Assembly: GCF_019048525.1 (NCBI RefSeq) | Contig: NZ_CP077369.1 | Span: 2,418,001-2,482,000, forward strand | Direction: 5' to 3' | DNA: 64,000 bases | DNA from: Acinetobacter lwoffii | GTDB taxonomy: Bacteria > Pseudomonadota > Gammaproteobacteria > Pseudomonadales > Moraxellaceae | Shown here: positions 38,094 to 48,422 of the stretch, in pieces | Layout of the letters: every line of letters begins with the position of its first letter | How positions within the stretch are numbered: the first letter of the stretch is position 1 | The notes under the pieces: model-generated | What the model saw: the letters and a program-made list of their open reading frames with translations, nothing else | What the model was told of the DNA's origin: nothing | Databases searched by the model: none | Program-made: the position numbers and the translations under genes

Positions 38094-38864
38094 TTAGAAA
38101 TCATAACTCAGTGCAAATACTGCAAGATTACGCTGCTTGTCATCATAGCGGTCATAACCGCCAAAGATATATTCACCTGACACACTCAACTGCGGTAAAA
38201 GCGCATAACTGAGTCCGGCAGAAGCATAACGAAAGGCAAACTGCTTTTCAGTATCGCCCAGTTCACCGCCTTCGTATTTGCCTTCATCGTTAAAATAGCT
38301 CCCCGCTGCCGTAACGCTGGCATTGAGGCGATCATTTAACTGGTGGCTCAGGTTAAGCGTGTAAAAAGTATCGCCCTGATTGGCATAAGCCACATCATAC
38401 AGATAAGTCGATACGCTGGCGCCGATACTGGTCTGATCATTCAATGCACGGCTTACATTTAAACCTAGCTCATTTCCAGTGGTGTTCTCACCGCCCGGAT
38501 AATAATAGGTCGCATTCCATAAATCCCAATCATAATTTTCGCTGCTATAGGTATAACCCACCAGAAAATCATGCTCGAATTTATCTGAACGATGTCCCTG
38601 ACGCCCCTGCACTTCTGCATAAGAGTATCCAAGCGTAGATCCCCAATATCCGACATAAAAATTGCCATAAGCCAGATTCAATGCAGCCTGTACAGCAACG
38701 TCATCATTTTCAGGTGCATTGGTCAAACCGCGGGAGACGTATTTGGAGACCACACTCAAGTTTCCGCTTGCTTCTATTTGTTTTACTTCCGCATCATCGG
38801 CATAACAGTAAAAACTTGAAACAGCAGCACAGCCAAACAGCACTGTTTGATTGAATATTTTCAT
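38094..38864 (-). CDS. TorF-family putative outer-membrane porin
   Basis: A 256-residue exported protein. The signal peptide MKIFNQTVLFGCAAVSSFYC... is cleaved near YADD. The mature part starts with IEASGNLSVVSKYVSRGLT, typical of the TorF/Gcw_chp family, and continues as amphipathic beta-strands, ending in an aromatic residue (ALSYDF) for outer-membrane insertion. It is a single gene next to betA on the same strand, 130 bp away. Its transported substrate is unknown; a link with choline is not shown. Confidence 0.8.
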   Translation of the reverse strand: MKIFNQTVLFGCAAVSSFYCYADDAEVKQIEASGNLSVVSKYVSRGLTNAPENDDVAVQAALNLAYGNFYVGYWGSTLGYSYAEVQGRQGHRSDKFEHDFLVGYTYSSENYDWDLWNATYYYPGGENTTGNELGLNVSRALNDQTSIGASVSTYLYDVAYANQGDTFYTLNLSHQLNDRLNASVTAAGSYFNDEGKYEGGELGDTEKQFAFRYASAGLSYALLPQLSVSGEYIFGGYDRYDDKQRNLAVFALSYDF

Positions 38865-38993
38865 AAAATATAAATTGTATTAAGCAAAGCCGGAGATAAA
38901 ACGACAGCAGTCGAGGTTTTATCTCCGTTTTGGGGAAAAAATTGAAATTCGTTTTACTCCTGCTTTGCCAGATGACAGGAATAAAACCATGAT

Positions 38994-40649
38994 TTAAGCG
39001 CGAGGCGCCTTGTAAAAAGGTGCCGATGAAGGCGCAAGAGCAGGTTTGCCACGAATATGGTCTGCCAGTTTTTCAGCGATCATAATCGTAGTTGCATTGA
39101 GGTTACCGGTAATGATCAAAGGCATAATCGAGGCGTCAATCACACGCAACCCCTGCATTCCATGTACGTGTCCATAACCATCGACAACCGCCATGTCATC
39201 CTCACCCATTTTACAGCTACAGGACGGATGATACGCTGTTTCTGCATGATTACGAACAAATTCATCAATTTCTGCATCAGTTTGCAGATTTTTGCCCGGA
39301 CTGATTTCTTCACCACGATAGGGATCCAGGGCGGGCTGATTCATAATTTCACGGGTAATACGGATGGCATCACGGAATTCGCGCCAGTCCTGTTCAGTAC
39401 TCATATAGTTGAACAGAATACTTGGATGTTCAAACGGATCTTTGGATTTCAGGCGAACCCGACCACGAGATGGTGAACGCATGGAACCGACATGAGCCTG
39501 GAAGCCGTGTTCATGAATAGCATTGGTCCCATTATAGTTAATCGCCACTGGCAGGAAGTGATACTGGATGTTTGGCCATTCAAACTCATCCGAAGAACGG
39601 ATAAAGCCACCCGCTTCAAACTGGTTGCTGGCACCAATGCCTTTACCCAGGAATAACCATTCTGCGCCAATCATGGGCTGGTTATACCATTTTAATGCTG
39701 GGTATAAGCTGACCGGTTTTTTGCACTTATATTGTAAGTACATTTCCAGATGGTCTTGCAGGTTTTCACCCACACCCGGCAGGTCCTGAACCACCGGAAT
39801 ATCCAGACTTTTTAACAGTTCGGCCGGACCTACACCGGAGCGTTGCAGGATTTGCGGCGAGGCAATTGCACCTGCACATAGCAATACTTCACGGTCTGCA
39901 AAGACCTGAATCGGCTGTAAGGTATTTTGTCCTTCAAAATATTCCACACCAATCGCCTGATTACGATTAAACAGAATACGGTTGGTCATGGCGTGGGTAA
40001 TAATCGTGAGATTATCCCGGCCTTTGGCTATATCGAGATAACCACGTGCTGTACTGGAACGACGGCCTTGCGGCGTTACAGTACGGTCCATCGGCCCAAA
40101 ACCTTCCTGCTGATAGCCATTCAGGTCATCAGTACGTGGATAACCGGCCTGTACACCTGCCTCGACCATGGCATGGAACAGTTCATTATTGCCATTTTTA
40201 GGTGTTGCCACCGAAACCGGTCCAGAATCACCATGATAATCATTGCCGCCAATATCGCGCGTTTCAGCTTTTTTATAATACGGCAGACATTCAGCATAGC
40301 TCCAGTGTTCTAGCCCCTTCAGGCTGGCCCACTGTTCAAGATCCATAGCATTACCGCGAATGTAACACATGCCGTTAATTAATGAAGAACCGCCCAGACC
40401 TTTTCCGCGCCCGCACTCCATACGACGATTATTCATATGAGGTTCGGGATCGGTCAGATAGGCCCAGTTATAGCGTCGTCCCTGTAATGGATAAGCCAAT
40501 GCAGCAGGCATTTGTGTTCTGAAGTCTAGACGGTAATCCGGCCCACCTGCTTCCAGCAATAGGACTTTCACATCCGGATCTTCAGTTAAACGCGCTGCGA
40601 GTACATTCCCTGCCGAACCTGCACCGATAATAATATAGTCGTAATTCAT
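38994..40649 (-). CDS. betA: Choline dehydrogenase (GMC oxidoreductase)
   Basis: A 551-residue FAD enzyme that oxidises choline to betaine aldehyde. The GMC FAD motif [20 protein letters not shown] opens the protein; [20 protein letters not shown] is the GMC signature 1, and the catalytic His region is [17 protein letters not shown]. It lies 11 bp after betB in the order betI-betB-betA. The osmoprotectant glycine betaine is the expected end product. It belongs with betIB and the BCCT transporter rather than the catabolic island. Confidence 0.93.
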   Translation of the reverse strand: MNYDYIIIGAGSAGNVLAARLTEDPDVKVLLLEAGGPDYRLDFRTQMPAALAYPLQGRRYNWAYLTDPEPHMNNRRMECGRGKGLGGSSLINGMCYIRGNAMDLEQWASLKGLEHWSYAECLPYYKKAETRDIGGNDYHGDSGPVSVATPKNGNNELFHAMVEAGVQAGYPRTDDLNGYQQEGFGPMDRTVTPQGRRSSTARGYLDIAKGRDNLTIITHAMTNRILFNRNQAIGVEYFEGQNTLQPIQVFADREVLLCAGAIASPQILQRSGVGPAELLKSLDIPVVQDLPGVGENLQDHLEMYLQYKCKKPVSLYPALKWYNQPMIGAEWLFLGKGIGASNQFEAGGFIRSSDEFEWPNIQYHFLPVAINYNGTNAIHEHGFQAHVGSMRSPSRGRVRLKSKDPFEHPSILFNYMSTEQDWREFRDAIRITREIMNQPALDPYRGEEISPGKNLQTDAEIDEFVRNHAETAYHPSCSCKMGEDDMAVVDGYGHVHGMQGLRVIDASIMPLIITGNLNATTIMIAEKLADHIRGKPALAPSSAPFYKAPRA

Positions 40650-40660
40650 CCAATCCTCCC

Positions 40661-42136
40661 TTATGCGCTAAATACAGACTGGAAAGGACTAAGTTCAACT
40701 TGCACCGACTTGGTCTGGGTATATTGCTGTAGCGTGACAATACCGTTTTCGCGACCGACACCTGAATGTTTATAGCCACCGACAGGCATTTCTGCCGGTG
40801 ATTCGCCCCAGGTATTGATCCAGCAAATGCCGGCTTCGATTTGATGAATAATACGATGCGCACGTGCCAGATTCGGTGTCACGACACCAGCTGCCAAACC
40901 ATATTCGGTATCATTGGCACGACGAATCGCCTCTTCTTCTGAGTCATAACTCAGAATACTCATGACTGGACCAAAAATTTCTTCACGGACAATCGTCATG
41001 TCGTCACGGCAATCGGTAAATACCGTTGGTAGCACATAAGCGCCTTGGGCAAACTGCTCATCTTCAGCACGGCCGCCACCACACAATAAGCGTGCACCTT
41101 CGATCTTGCCCTGTTCAATATAGCCCAGCACTTTTTCCATATGAGAGAAGCTGGACACTGGACCAAAATTGGTCTCAGGATCAAGTGGATCCCCCATACG
41201 GATATAAGGAATACGCTGCAAAATCTTGTCTTCAAATTTTGCTTTCAAGGCCAAAGGGATAAATACCCGGGTTCCATTGGTACAGACCTGACCAGAACTG
41301 TAGAAGTTAGCCATCATGGCTATATCTGCCGCCAGATCCAGATCGGCATCTTCACAGATAATCAGCGGGGATTTTCCGCCCAGCTCCATGGTGACTTCTT
41401 TCAGGCTGGAATTTGCAGCTTGGGCCATGACTTTTTTGCCGGTTGCGACACCACCGGTAAATGAAACTTTGGCTATGTCCGGATGTGAAGTCAGATAGCC
41501 ACCAATGTCACCACTACCGGTCACCACATTAAATACACCATGTGGCACACCGGCTTCTGTATAAATTTCTGCCAGTTTTAATGCAGTTAATGGCGTGATT
41601 TCACTGGCTTTAAAGATCATGGCATTGCCTGCTGCCAGTGCAGGTGCAGATTTCCATAATGCGATCTGAATCGGGTAATTCCATGCACCAATCCCGGCGA
41701 CCACACCCAAAGGTTCACGTCGGGTATAGACAAATGAACTGCTTCTGAGTGGGATTTGCTGACCTTCTAATGCTGGCAAAATACCTGCATAGTATTCAAG
41801 TACATCTGCACCTGTCGCAATATCGACGGTGGATGTTTCACTGAAAGCTTTACCACTGTCGAGACTTTCTAAACGCGCCAGCTCGTCATTACGTTCACGG
41901 AGGATGGCAACAGCCTTGTTCAAAATACGGGAACGTTGAATCGCCGTCATTTCTGCCCAGACTTTTTGTCCTTGTTGTGCCGATTCAACAGCGCGATCGA
42001 TATCTTTTCGCGTACATACCTGCACGTCTGCCAGAATTTCGCCTGTTGCAGGATTAATCGTTTGAAACGTGCTATTGGACGTTGCATCGACATATTGTCC
42101 ATGAATATAAGGACGTTGCAGTTTGAATGTTGTCAA
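40661..42136 (-). CDS. betB: Betaine-aldehyde dehydrogenase
   Basis: A 491-residue NAD(P)-dependent aldehyde dehydrogenase converting betaine aldehyde to glycine betaine. It has the cofactor motif [16 protein letters not shown], the general base region [18 protein letters not shown], and the nucleophile region [17 protein letters not shown] with its catalytic Cys. The C-terminal part includes [15 protein letters not shown]. It lies 21 bp after betI and 11 bp before betA, an apparent single operon. Confidence 0.93.
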   Translation of the reverse strand: MTTFKLQRPYIHGQYVDATSNSTFQTINPATGEILADVQVCTRKDIDRAVESAQQGQKVWAEMTAIQRSRILNKAVAILRERNDELARLESLDSGKAFSETSTVDIATGADVLEYYAGILPALEGQQIPLRSSSFVYTRREPLGVVAGIGAWNYPIQIALWKSAPALAAGNAMIFKASEITPLTALKLAEIYTEAGVPHGVFNVVTGSGDIGGYLTSHPDIAKVSFTGGVATGKKVMAQAANSSLKEVTMELGGKSPLIICEDADLDLAADIAMMANFYSSGQVCTNGTRVFIPLALKAKFEDKILQRIPYIRMGDPLDPETNFGPVSSFSHMEKVLGYIEQGKIEGARLLCGGGRAEDEQFAQGAYVLPTVFTDCRDDMTIVREEIFGPVMSILSYDSEEEAIRRANDTEYGLAAGVVTPNLARAHRIIHQIEAGICWINTWGESPAEMPVGGYKHSGVGRENGIVTLQQYTQTKSVQVELSPFQSVFSA

Positions 42137-42157
42137 TGGAATTTCCTCGCAGGTGGG

Positions 42158-42736
42158 TTATTTGAGTTGTTGCCGGATATATTCACTACACAGTTCAATC
42201 GGCAGTTCTGGGTCAATTTCGCCATTTACCAAAGCACCTCTTAACCAGAATCCGTCAATCAATGCTGCCAGACCTTGAGCGGCTTTCTCTGCCTGGTCTT
42301 TATTCAACTTTTTCATGAATTCATATTTAAGGTTGGAATGTAAGCGGTAATGATTGATCTGCTGTAAACGGTGTAATTCAGGTTGGTGCAAACTGCTAGC
42401 CCAGAATGCCAACCAGACTTTCATGGCTGCCTTGTCCGTTTGTGGAGCAGCAAAATTACCACGTACGATCGCTAACAAGCGCTGCTCCGGTAAGTCATCA
42501 ACCTGTATCTTTATCTGTGCAACAGATTTACCCAATTGCTGTAATAAGTAACGCATTGTGGCTTCAATCAAGCCATTTTTACCTCGAAAATAATGACTTA
42601 TGATGCCGGTTGAGACACCTGCCCTCTGAGCAATTTGACTAATTGAAGCTTCTGCAAAACCTAGCTCATTCACTGCAGCTAAGGTGGCATCGATCAGTTG
42701 CTGACGACGGATCGGTTGCATACCAACTTTGGGCAT
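42158..42736 (-). CDS. betI: TetR-family repressor BetI
   Basis: A 192-residue TetR regulator. The helix-turn-helix is [20 protein letters not shown] followed by [16 protein letters not shown], characteristic of BetI. The N-terminus [20 protein letters not shown] also matches BetI. It should bind the perfect 20-bp palindrome at 42823-42842 between itself and the divergent betT-like gene and release it when choline is present. Confidence 0.92.
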   Translation of the reverse strand: MPKVGMQPIRRQQLIDATLAAVNELGFAEASISQIAQRAGVSTGIISHYFRGKNGLIEATMRYLLQQLGKSVAQIKIQVDDLPEQRLLAIVRGNFAAPQTDKAAMKVWLAFWASSLHQPELHRLQQINHYRLHSNLKYEFMKKLNKDQAEKAAQGLAALIDGFWLRGALVNGEIDPELPIELCSEYIRQQLK

Positions 42737-42822
42737 AGGACTAACCTGAATAACGGATATAACAACAGAAAGTCACTCTGCTAAAAAATAGCGGAATGAG
42801 GTAACAATTCATAAACGCTTTT

Positions 42823-42842
42823 TTAATTGAACGTTCAATTAA
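42823..42842. promoter_or_regulatory. Probable BetI operator
   Basis: TTAATTGAACGTTCAATTAA is a perfect 20-bp palindrome in the betI-betT intergenic region, with the ATTGAACGTTCAAT core known for BetI sites. Confidence 0.8.
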
Positions 42843-43004
42843 TAAAAATTATAGTGCCAGCTCACCCTTGATGTACAGCGCAGTTTGTTTTGGATTTGCA
42901 AAAGTTTGTAATTCACGAAAACAAGGAAGTTTTACCGCAGGCTTTTGCTTTTAAATCACACTGCACTGTAGATCATCCGGCAACAAAACGATGGTCATGG
43001 ATTT

Positions 43005-45041
43005 ATGCAAAAGAAAAATGAACAGATGCAAGATGGTCTGAATAAAGTAGTTTTTTATTTTTCGGCGACACTTATTCTGCTGTTTTCTATCATTACCATT
43101 TTATTTAATGAACAAGCCAATCAAGTCATTATTAATATTTTAAACTGGGTTAGTCGTACCTTTAGCTGGTATTACCTGCTGGCGGCCACGCTGTATCTGG
43201 TTTTTATCGTCTTTATCGCCTGCTCACGTTATGGCGAGATTAAATTAGGCCCCAAACATTCCAAGCCAGAATTTAGCCTGCTGAGTTGGTCGGCGATGCT
43301 ATTTTCTGCCGGAATCGGGATTGACCTGATGTTTTTCTCGGTAGCGGAACCACTTTCCCACTATATGAATCCGCCTGTAGGTGAAGGCGAAACCTTCGAA
43401 GCTGCGCGCCAGTCCATGGTGTGGACCCTATTTCACTACGGTTTAACCGGCTGGAGTATGTATGCGCTGATTGGGGTCGCGCTAGGTTATTTCAGCTATC
43501 GCTACAATTTACCGCTCACCATACGATCGGCACTTTATCCGATCTTTGGTAAAAAAATTAATGGTCCAATTGGCCATACTGTGGATACGGCTGCAGTACT
43601 CGGCACAATTTTCGGTATTGCCACGACATGCGGAATTGGCGTTGTGCAATTAAATTATGGCCTGCATGTGCTGTTTGATTTACCGGAAAATATCTGGATT
43701 CAAACTGCACTCATCGCTGTTGCTGTGATTATTACTATTATTTCAGTCACTGCCGGTGTCAATAAAGGCATCCGGATCCTGTCTGAAATTAATATCTATG
43801 TGTCAATTGGGCTGCTGCTATTCATTCTGTTTGTAGGCAATACCGAGTTTTTATTAGCCGCCTTGATTCAAAATTTTGGTGACTATATCAGCCAGTTCCC
43901 GAAACTTTCTTTAACCAGTTTTCCTTTTGAACAACCGAAAGAGTGGATGAATAGCTGGACCCTGTTCTTCTGGGCATGGTGGATCGCCTGGTCACCTTTT
44001 GTTGGTCTGTTCCTGGCCCGTATTTCCCGTGGTCGTACCATTCGCGAATTTGTCACCGGGACTTTGGTTATTCCTCTGTTATTTACCCTGACCTGGTTGT
44101 CTATTTTCGGTAACAGTGCTTTATACAGCGTGATTTTTGATGGTAATACTCAACTTGCTACGACAGTTTTAGAAAATCCGGCACATGGTTTTTATGATCT
44201 GCTGGCGCAGTATCCAGGCTTTATGTTTACTGCAGGTGTCGCCACCATTACCGGCTTACTGTTCTATGTGACCTCAGCGGACTCGGGGGCATTGGTATTG
44301 GGAAATTTCACGACCAAATTCACTAATATTGAACATGATTCACCGCGCTGGCTGAGTGTGTTCTGGGCCATTGCCATCGGTTTGCTGACTTTGGCAATGC
44401 TCATGGCGAATGGCGTAACAGCATTACAGAACACCACGATTATTATGGGCCTGCCTTTTAGTTTCGTGATTTTCTTTGTGATGGCCGGACTGTATAAGTC
44501 CTTGCGTCTGGAGGATTTTCGGCAGGCCAGTACCAGTCTGAATGCTGCGCCTGTGGTCGGTAATGTGGATATCCTGAACTGGAAGAAGCGTCTGAGCCGG
44601 GTCATGCTGCATCCAAGCCTGTCCCAGACCCTGACCATGCTGGATAATGTTTGCAAACCAGCCATTGAGGCCGTTGCAACCGAGTTAATTGACAAAGGCA
44701 TTCAAGTAAATATTCAGGAAAAATCGCTTGAGGAAGAACCTGAACTGTATCACCTGGATCTGACCATTCAGCTCGATGAAGAAGAAAACTTTGTCTATGA
44801 AATATGGCCGGTACGCTATGACACGCCAAATTTCAGTTCACGTGGTAAACGAACCAAACGTTATTACTATCGTCTGGAAAGTTATCTGTTTGAAGGCTCT
44901 CAGGGCAACGATCTGGTCGGTTATAGTAAGGAACAGGTGATCAATGACATCCTGGATAAATATGAACGCCATATGATGTATCTGCATATTAACCGGATCA
45001 GCCCAGGTAAACGTCCGCTGTTCCCGGACCGTGAAATCTAG
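43005..45041 (+). CDS. betT: BCCT-family choline/betaine transporter, BetT-like
   Basis: A 678-residue inner-membrane transporter with 12 helices and the BCCT signature around WTLFFWAWWIAWSPFVGLFL (about residues 322-341) plus GIGIDLMFFSVAEPLSHYM. After the last helix, a cytosolic C-terminal domain of ~160 residues is present, as in osmotically responsive BetT-type proteins. It is divergent from betIBA across the BetI palindrome, which points to choline uptake. The start is the ATG at 43005; no strong ribosome-binding site is visible. Confidence 0.9.
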   Translation: MQKKNEQMQDGLNKVVFYFSATLILLFSIITILFNEQANQVIINILNWVSRTFSWYYLLAATLYLVFIVFIACSRYGEIKLGPKHSKPEFSLLSWSAMLFSAGIGIDLMFFSVAEPLSHYMNPPVGEGETFEAARQSMVWTLFHYGLTGWSMYALIGVALGYFSYRYNLPLTIRSALYPIFGKKINGPIGHTVDTAAVLGTIFGIATTCGIGVVQLNYGLHVLFDLPENIWIQTALIAVAVIITIISVTAGVNKGIRILSEINIYVSIGLLLFILFVGNTEFLLAALIQNFGDYISQFPKLSLTSFPFEQPKEWMNSWTLFFWAWWIAWSPFVGLFLARISRGRTIREFVTGTLVIPLLFTLTWLSIFGNSALYSVIFDGNTQLATTVLENPAHGFYDLLAQYPGFMFTAGVATITGLLFYVTSADSGALVLGNFTTKFTNIEHDSPRWLSVFWAIAIGLLTLAMLMANGVTALQNTTIIMGLPFSFVIFFVMAGLYKSLRLEDFRQASTSLNAAPVVGNVDILNWKKRLSRVMLHPSLSQTLTMLDNVCKPAIEAVATELIDKGIQVNIQEKSLEEEPELYHLDLTIQLDEEENFVYEIWPVRYDTPNFSSRGKRTKRYYYRLESYLFEGSQGNDLVGYSKEQVINDILDKYERHMMYLHINRISPGKRPLFPDREI

Positions 45042-45066
45042 GATATCTCAATTACGGAAGGACTGA

Positions 45067-45678
45067 ATGATGTCAGAAAGTTTGAATGCATTTGCCCTGT
45101 TTTTCTCCCTGCTCAACCCTTTTCTGATGAGTATTTATATGCTCGGAATTATCCGTAATTCCGACGCAAAAGTATTCAACATGGCATTGATTCAGGGCAG
45201 TCTGATCAGCTTTATTGTGTTCATCATTTTTGCAAAAACCGGTGAAGCCTTCTTTAATGAAGTCTTGCATGTACGGTTTGAGTCCTTCCAGATTTTTGGC
45301 GGTATTATTTTTCTGGTGATTGGCTATCGTTATGTCTTTGAAGGTGCTGATACGATTGGTGTGATGCGTGGAGCGCCCAGTCATCTGGCGGGCACGATTG
45401 CCATGCCGTTTATGATCGGTCCGGGTACCATTTCGGCATCTGTGATCACCGGCATACAGCTCAGTTTAATGCAAACCATTCTGGTGATTTTTTCTACGCT
45501 GTTTCTGACTTGTAGCCTGCTGATCCTGATGAAATATCTGCATGATCATTTACAACATAAATATTCCAACTACATTGACCTGTATGTCGATATTGTCGGT
45601 CGTGTTGCTGCGCTTCTGATTGGTACGATTGCCATCGATATGATTGTGACAGGCGTTACCGGAATTTTAGAAACCTGA
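45067..45678 (+). CDS. MarC/UPF0056-family membrane protein
   Basis: A 203-residue protein with about six membrane helices. SLLNPFLMSIYMLGI near the N-terminus, FGGIIFLVIGYRY, and GTIAMPFMIGPGTISASVI are the conserved MarC-family segments. It starts 26 bp after the betT stop behind GGAAGGACTGA, so it is probably cotranscribed with betT. The family has no settled biochemical function. Confidence 0.85.
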   Translation: MMSESLNAFALFFSLLNPFLMSIYMLGIIRNSDAKVFNMALIQGSLISFIVFIIFAKTGEAFFNEVLHVRFESFQIFGGIIFLVIGYRYVFEGADTIGVMRGAPSHLAGTIAMPFMIGPGTISASVITGIQLSLMQTILVIFSTLFLTCSLLILMKYLHDHLQHKYSNYIDLYVDIVGRVAALLIGTIAIDMIVTGVTGILET

Positions 45679-45700
45679 TAAACCTTTTCTATCAATAAAT

Positions 45701-45730
45701 AAAAAGAGCGGTTTTCACCGCTCTTTTTTT
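45701..45730. terminator. Bidirectional intrinsic terminator
   Basis: AAAAAGAGCGG-TTTTCA-CCGCTCTTTTTTT lies between the converging MarC-family and TonB-dependent receptor genes. Confidence 0.9.
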
Positions 45731-45742
45731 TGATTTTAAAAA

Positions 45743-47920
45743 TTAAAATTTAAATGACACACCGGCATAAGTAGAAAAACCTTCACCTGGTGAAGATCGC
45801 GCTACATCAGCACCTTTATCATTCAGACCAGGAATCACGACCGCAGCATATTTCTCATCCGTGATATTTTTAAAGTTGATCCAGGTTTTCCACGATTGAT
45901 GTTCTGGTGCATAACCCACGTCAATGCCCCAGATCTGATAGTCATCACTGAATCGGCTATTGGCATAATCATGTGCCATCTTCGATGCATATTCGGTATT
46001 CAAACCAATATAGAGGCCATTATTCAAGGCATAACTTAGTTGAGCCTGATACAGATGTTTAGGGATTCCTGGCAACTGGTTCTTGCCAAACAATGGATCA
46101 TTTTTGTACTGGAAATCGCTAAGGGTATAAGCCTGTTGCAGACGCAGTTCGCCATATTGGGATTCATGCAATGGCGTATCTAGACTTAGCTCCACCCCTT
46201 GATGAATCGTTGGCGTCGCATTTTCTTCTACACCGATTCTTTCCTTTGGTGTATTGGGATCAACAGTATCTCCATAATCCTTAATCATTTCAGAGGTTAA
46301 CAGTTCATTTTTTACTTTAGAATAATAGTAGCTCAGTGCCCAGTCTCCAAAGCCCGATTGTCCACGTCCGCCCAGTTCAAAGCTATTAGCGGTTTGCGTG
46401 TCCAAATAGATTGGCGCACGCACTCGATTTGATGCAGCTCCATTGTCTTTAGGATAATAATAAGGTGAAGACCAAGCCATCGCCCAGGGATGTGCCGGCT
46501 CAATACTGCGGCTTAAATTGGCAAACCATTGCACAGAGTCATTCGGCTGATAGGTCAACCCAAGTCGTGGTGCAAAATTCCATTCATAACGACTGACTTC
46601 AGGACTCGCCACAGGATAAGTTACTTCACTTTCCCGATGGGTATACACCGCTGCCAATCCCAGATCTAATTTGAACTGATCATTTAATGTGGTTTCCTGA
46701 TCAAATTGCAGGACGTTGTCTGAACCGCGATAGGTATAACGGCGGGTAACGGTATCTGCCGGATACAAAGTTCCATCAATAGTCGTATCACGTCGGATGG
46801 TTTCCGTTACACCACTGTCCGGACGATGAGTCGTGCTGCGCAAGGCAATACGCCCCTGATGCTCCAGACCTAGAAACTGGTAAGGTTTTTCATACTGGAA
46901 GCGCGCTGTAATATCTTCATAATCGACATTAGTACGATAACTGCTTTCACGTAAATCCAGCGGATAATGATGATAAGCCAGACTGCCGGTCAGTTTAGCA
47001 TCATCCTGTAAATTCCAGGTCGTAGTATTGGCCAACCAGGTACTGCCTGGCTGAATCCGTTTGGCATCTACCGCTAAATTAAAGCTATTCGCTGCTTCAG
47101 GATCATTTTTGAGCTGTTCTTGCGTAATACGACCTGGAGTTAAATGCTTGCTCTCACGGTAACGGGCATAAAAACGGGTTTCGATATCCGGACTAATTTG
47201 ATAGCCCAAATTAAAAGCCAGACCTTTGCCATCGCCTTCAGCATGATCCTGAATCCCATCGAACTGGGTACCCGTCAGCGCCAAATAATAATCCATCTGA
47301 TCCAGCTTTCGGCCGGTACTAAACTGATATTTCTGATAACCATGACTGCCCATTTCATATTTGAGTTCAGAGCCATCCTGATCAGCGCCAGTCTTGGATT
47401 TATAGTTGATTGTTCCACCTAAGGCCAGTCCACCCTGTTTAAAGCCATTGGCTCCGCGATAGACGCCGACATGATCAATCCACCAGGGTTCTAGCAGTTC
47501 ATACGCTGTACCACCCGGTCCGGTAAATGGAATATCATCAATCAGGACGTGCGTACCGGATGCATGTGCACCCGAAGTCCGGTTGATGCCTGAGCCACGG
47601 ATCGATATTTTTGCACCTTCATTCCCTGCAGACTGGGCATAAATTCCTGGCTGTAAACGGAACACATCGGCCGTGGTTGCAAGTCGCTGCTGTTCTAGCT
47701 GCTGCTCGCCAATAAAATTCGTTCCTCCTGAAACCTGAGCCAGCTCTTTCTGATATTGCTGCTGCGGATTGGCATTTTGCTCAGCGCTGATCACAATAGT
47801 ATTCAGCTGTTGAACGTTGCCCGGTTCTACGGCAGTTTCAGCATAAAGATGACCTGAGACAATCGACAAGATCATGAGGCTCAGCGGGCTTTTCTTGAGA
47901 GGAATTTTTGTCATGTGCAT
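45743..47920 (-). CDS. TonB-dependent outer-membrane receptor
   Basis: A 725-residue receptor. The signal peptide (MTKIPLKKSPLSLMILSIVS..., cleaved near YAETA) is followed by the TonB-box region LNTIVISAEQNA, a plug domain (about residues 55-165, with GAKISIRGSGINRTSG and HVLIDDIPFTGPGG), and a beta-barrel ending YAGVSFKF. The plug resembles the FecA/YncD-like branch of iron-siderophore receptors, but the ligand cannot be assigned. Two ATGs (47920, 47914) precede the signal peptide, neither with a good ribosome-binding site. No Fur box was recognised upstream. Confidence 0.85.
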   Translation of the reverse strand: MHMTKIPLKKSPLSLMILSIVSGHLYAETAVEPGNVQQLNTIVISAEQNANPQQQYQKELAQVSGGTNFIGEQQLEQQRLATTADVFRLQPGIYAQSAGNEGAKISIRGSGINRTSGAHASGTHVLIDDIPFTGPGGTAYELLEPWWIDHVGVYRGANGFKQGGLALGGTINYKSKTGADQDGSELKYEMGSHGYQKYQFSTGRKLDQMDYYLALTGTQFDGIQDHAEGDGKGLAFNLGYQISPDIETRFYARYRESKHLTPGRITQEQLKNDPEAANSFNLAVDAKRIQPGSTWLANTTTWNLQDDAKLTGSLAYHHYPLDLRESSYRTNVDYEDITARFQYEKPYQFLGLEHQGRIALRSTTHRPDSGVTETIRRDTTIDGTLYPADTVTRRYTYRGSDNVLQFDQETTLNDQFKLDLGLAAVYTHRESEVTYPVASPEVSRYEWNFAPRLGLTYQPNDSVQWFANLSRSIEPAHPWAMAWSSPYYYPKDNGAASNRVRAPIYLDTQTANSFELGGRGQSGFGDWALSYYYSKVKNELLTSEMIKDYGDTVDPNTPKERIGVEENATPTIHQGVELSLDTPLHESQYGELRLQQAYTLSDFQYKNDPLFGKNQLPGIPKHLYQAQLSYALNNGLYIGLNTEYASKMAHDYANSRFSDDYQIWGIDVGYAPEHQSWKTWINFKNITDEKYAAVVIPGLNDKGADVARSSPGEGFSTYAGVSFKF

Positions 47921-48360
47921 GGCGAGTTTATACAGTCCTGTATAAGTGATTCCGTTTTATGAGAGGAAATCAGTTTAAAAATTATGCTGTAGCATAGATC
48001 AACATTGTTATTTTCAGGAGTTATTTTCTGCCAAAAAATTGACTGATCAGCGTATGTTTTTTCATTTTATTTAATCTTTTTATTAAAAATCAACTTGCAA
48101 GATCAGAACCACATCCTCACAAGTTCCAAGAACTTAATTTTTAAGTATTTGATATTTAATAATATGATATTTAATTCTGCACAGATGTATTTCCACTTGG
48201 CAAAATGTAATACTTATCAAAAATTATAATCCACTAAACCAATTCTTTAATTTCGAAAGTTGATCGAAGTTGTATATTTTCTGACTTGAAGTAGACAAGA
48301 TTAACCTCATCATCTTATAGAAAAATTGAAATTCTTGAGAGAAAAAAGTCCATTTTAAAA
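47921..48360. other. AT-rich intergenic region upstream of the TonB-dependent receptor
   Basis: About 440 bases with no gene and no recognisable Fur box or RNA element. The receptor promoter is presumed to be here. Confidence 0.4.
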
Positions 48361-48384
48361 AAATCCTGACGATGCAGGATTTTT
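48361..48384 (-). terminator. Intrinsic terminator after metR
   Basis: AAATCCTG-ACGATG-CAGGATTT has a T-run on the minus strand. Confidence 0.75.
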
Positions 48385-48422
48385 AAGAATCACGGGCTTA
48401 TAGACATTCAACTATTCATTGA

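Noticed and set aside
38994..42136. The GMC dehydrogenase and aldehyde dehydrogenase as alcohol and aldehyde steps after the Baeyer-Villiger oxidation
   Set aside because: Their order with a BetI-type repressor, BetI palindrome and BCCT transporter fits choline oxidation, and no catabolic-island palindrome is near them.
47921..48360. Fur box or RNA switch before the TonB-dependent receptor
   Set aside because: No recognisable Fur-type repeat or conserved riboswitch core was found; the region is simply AT-rich.
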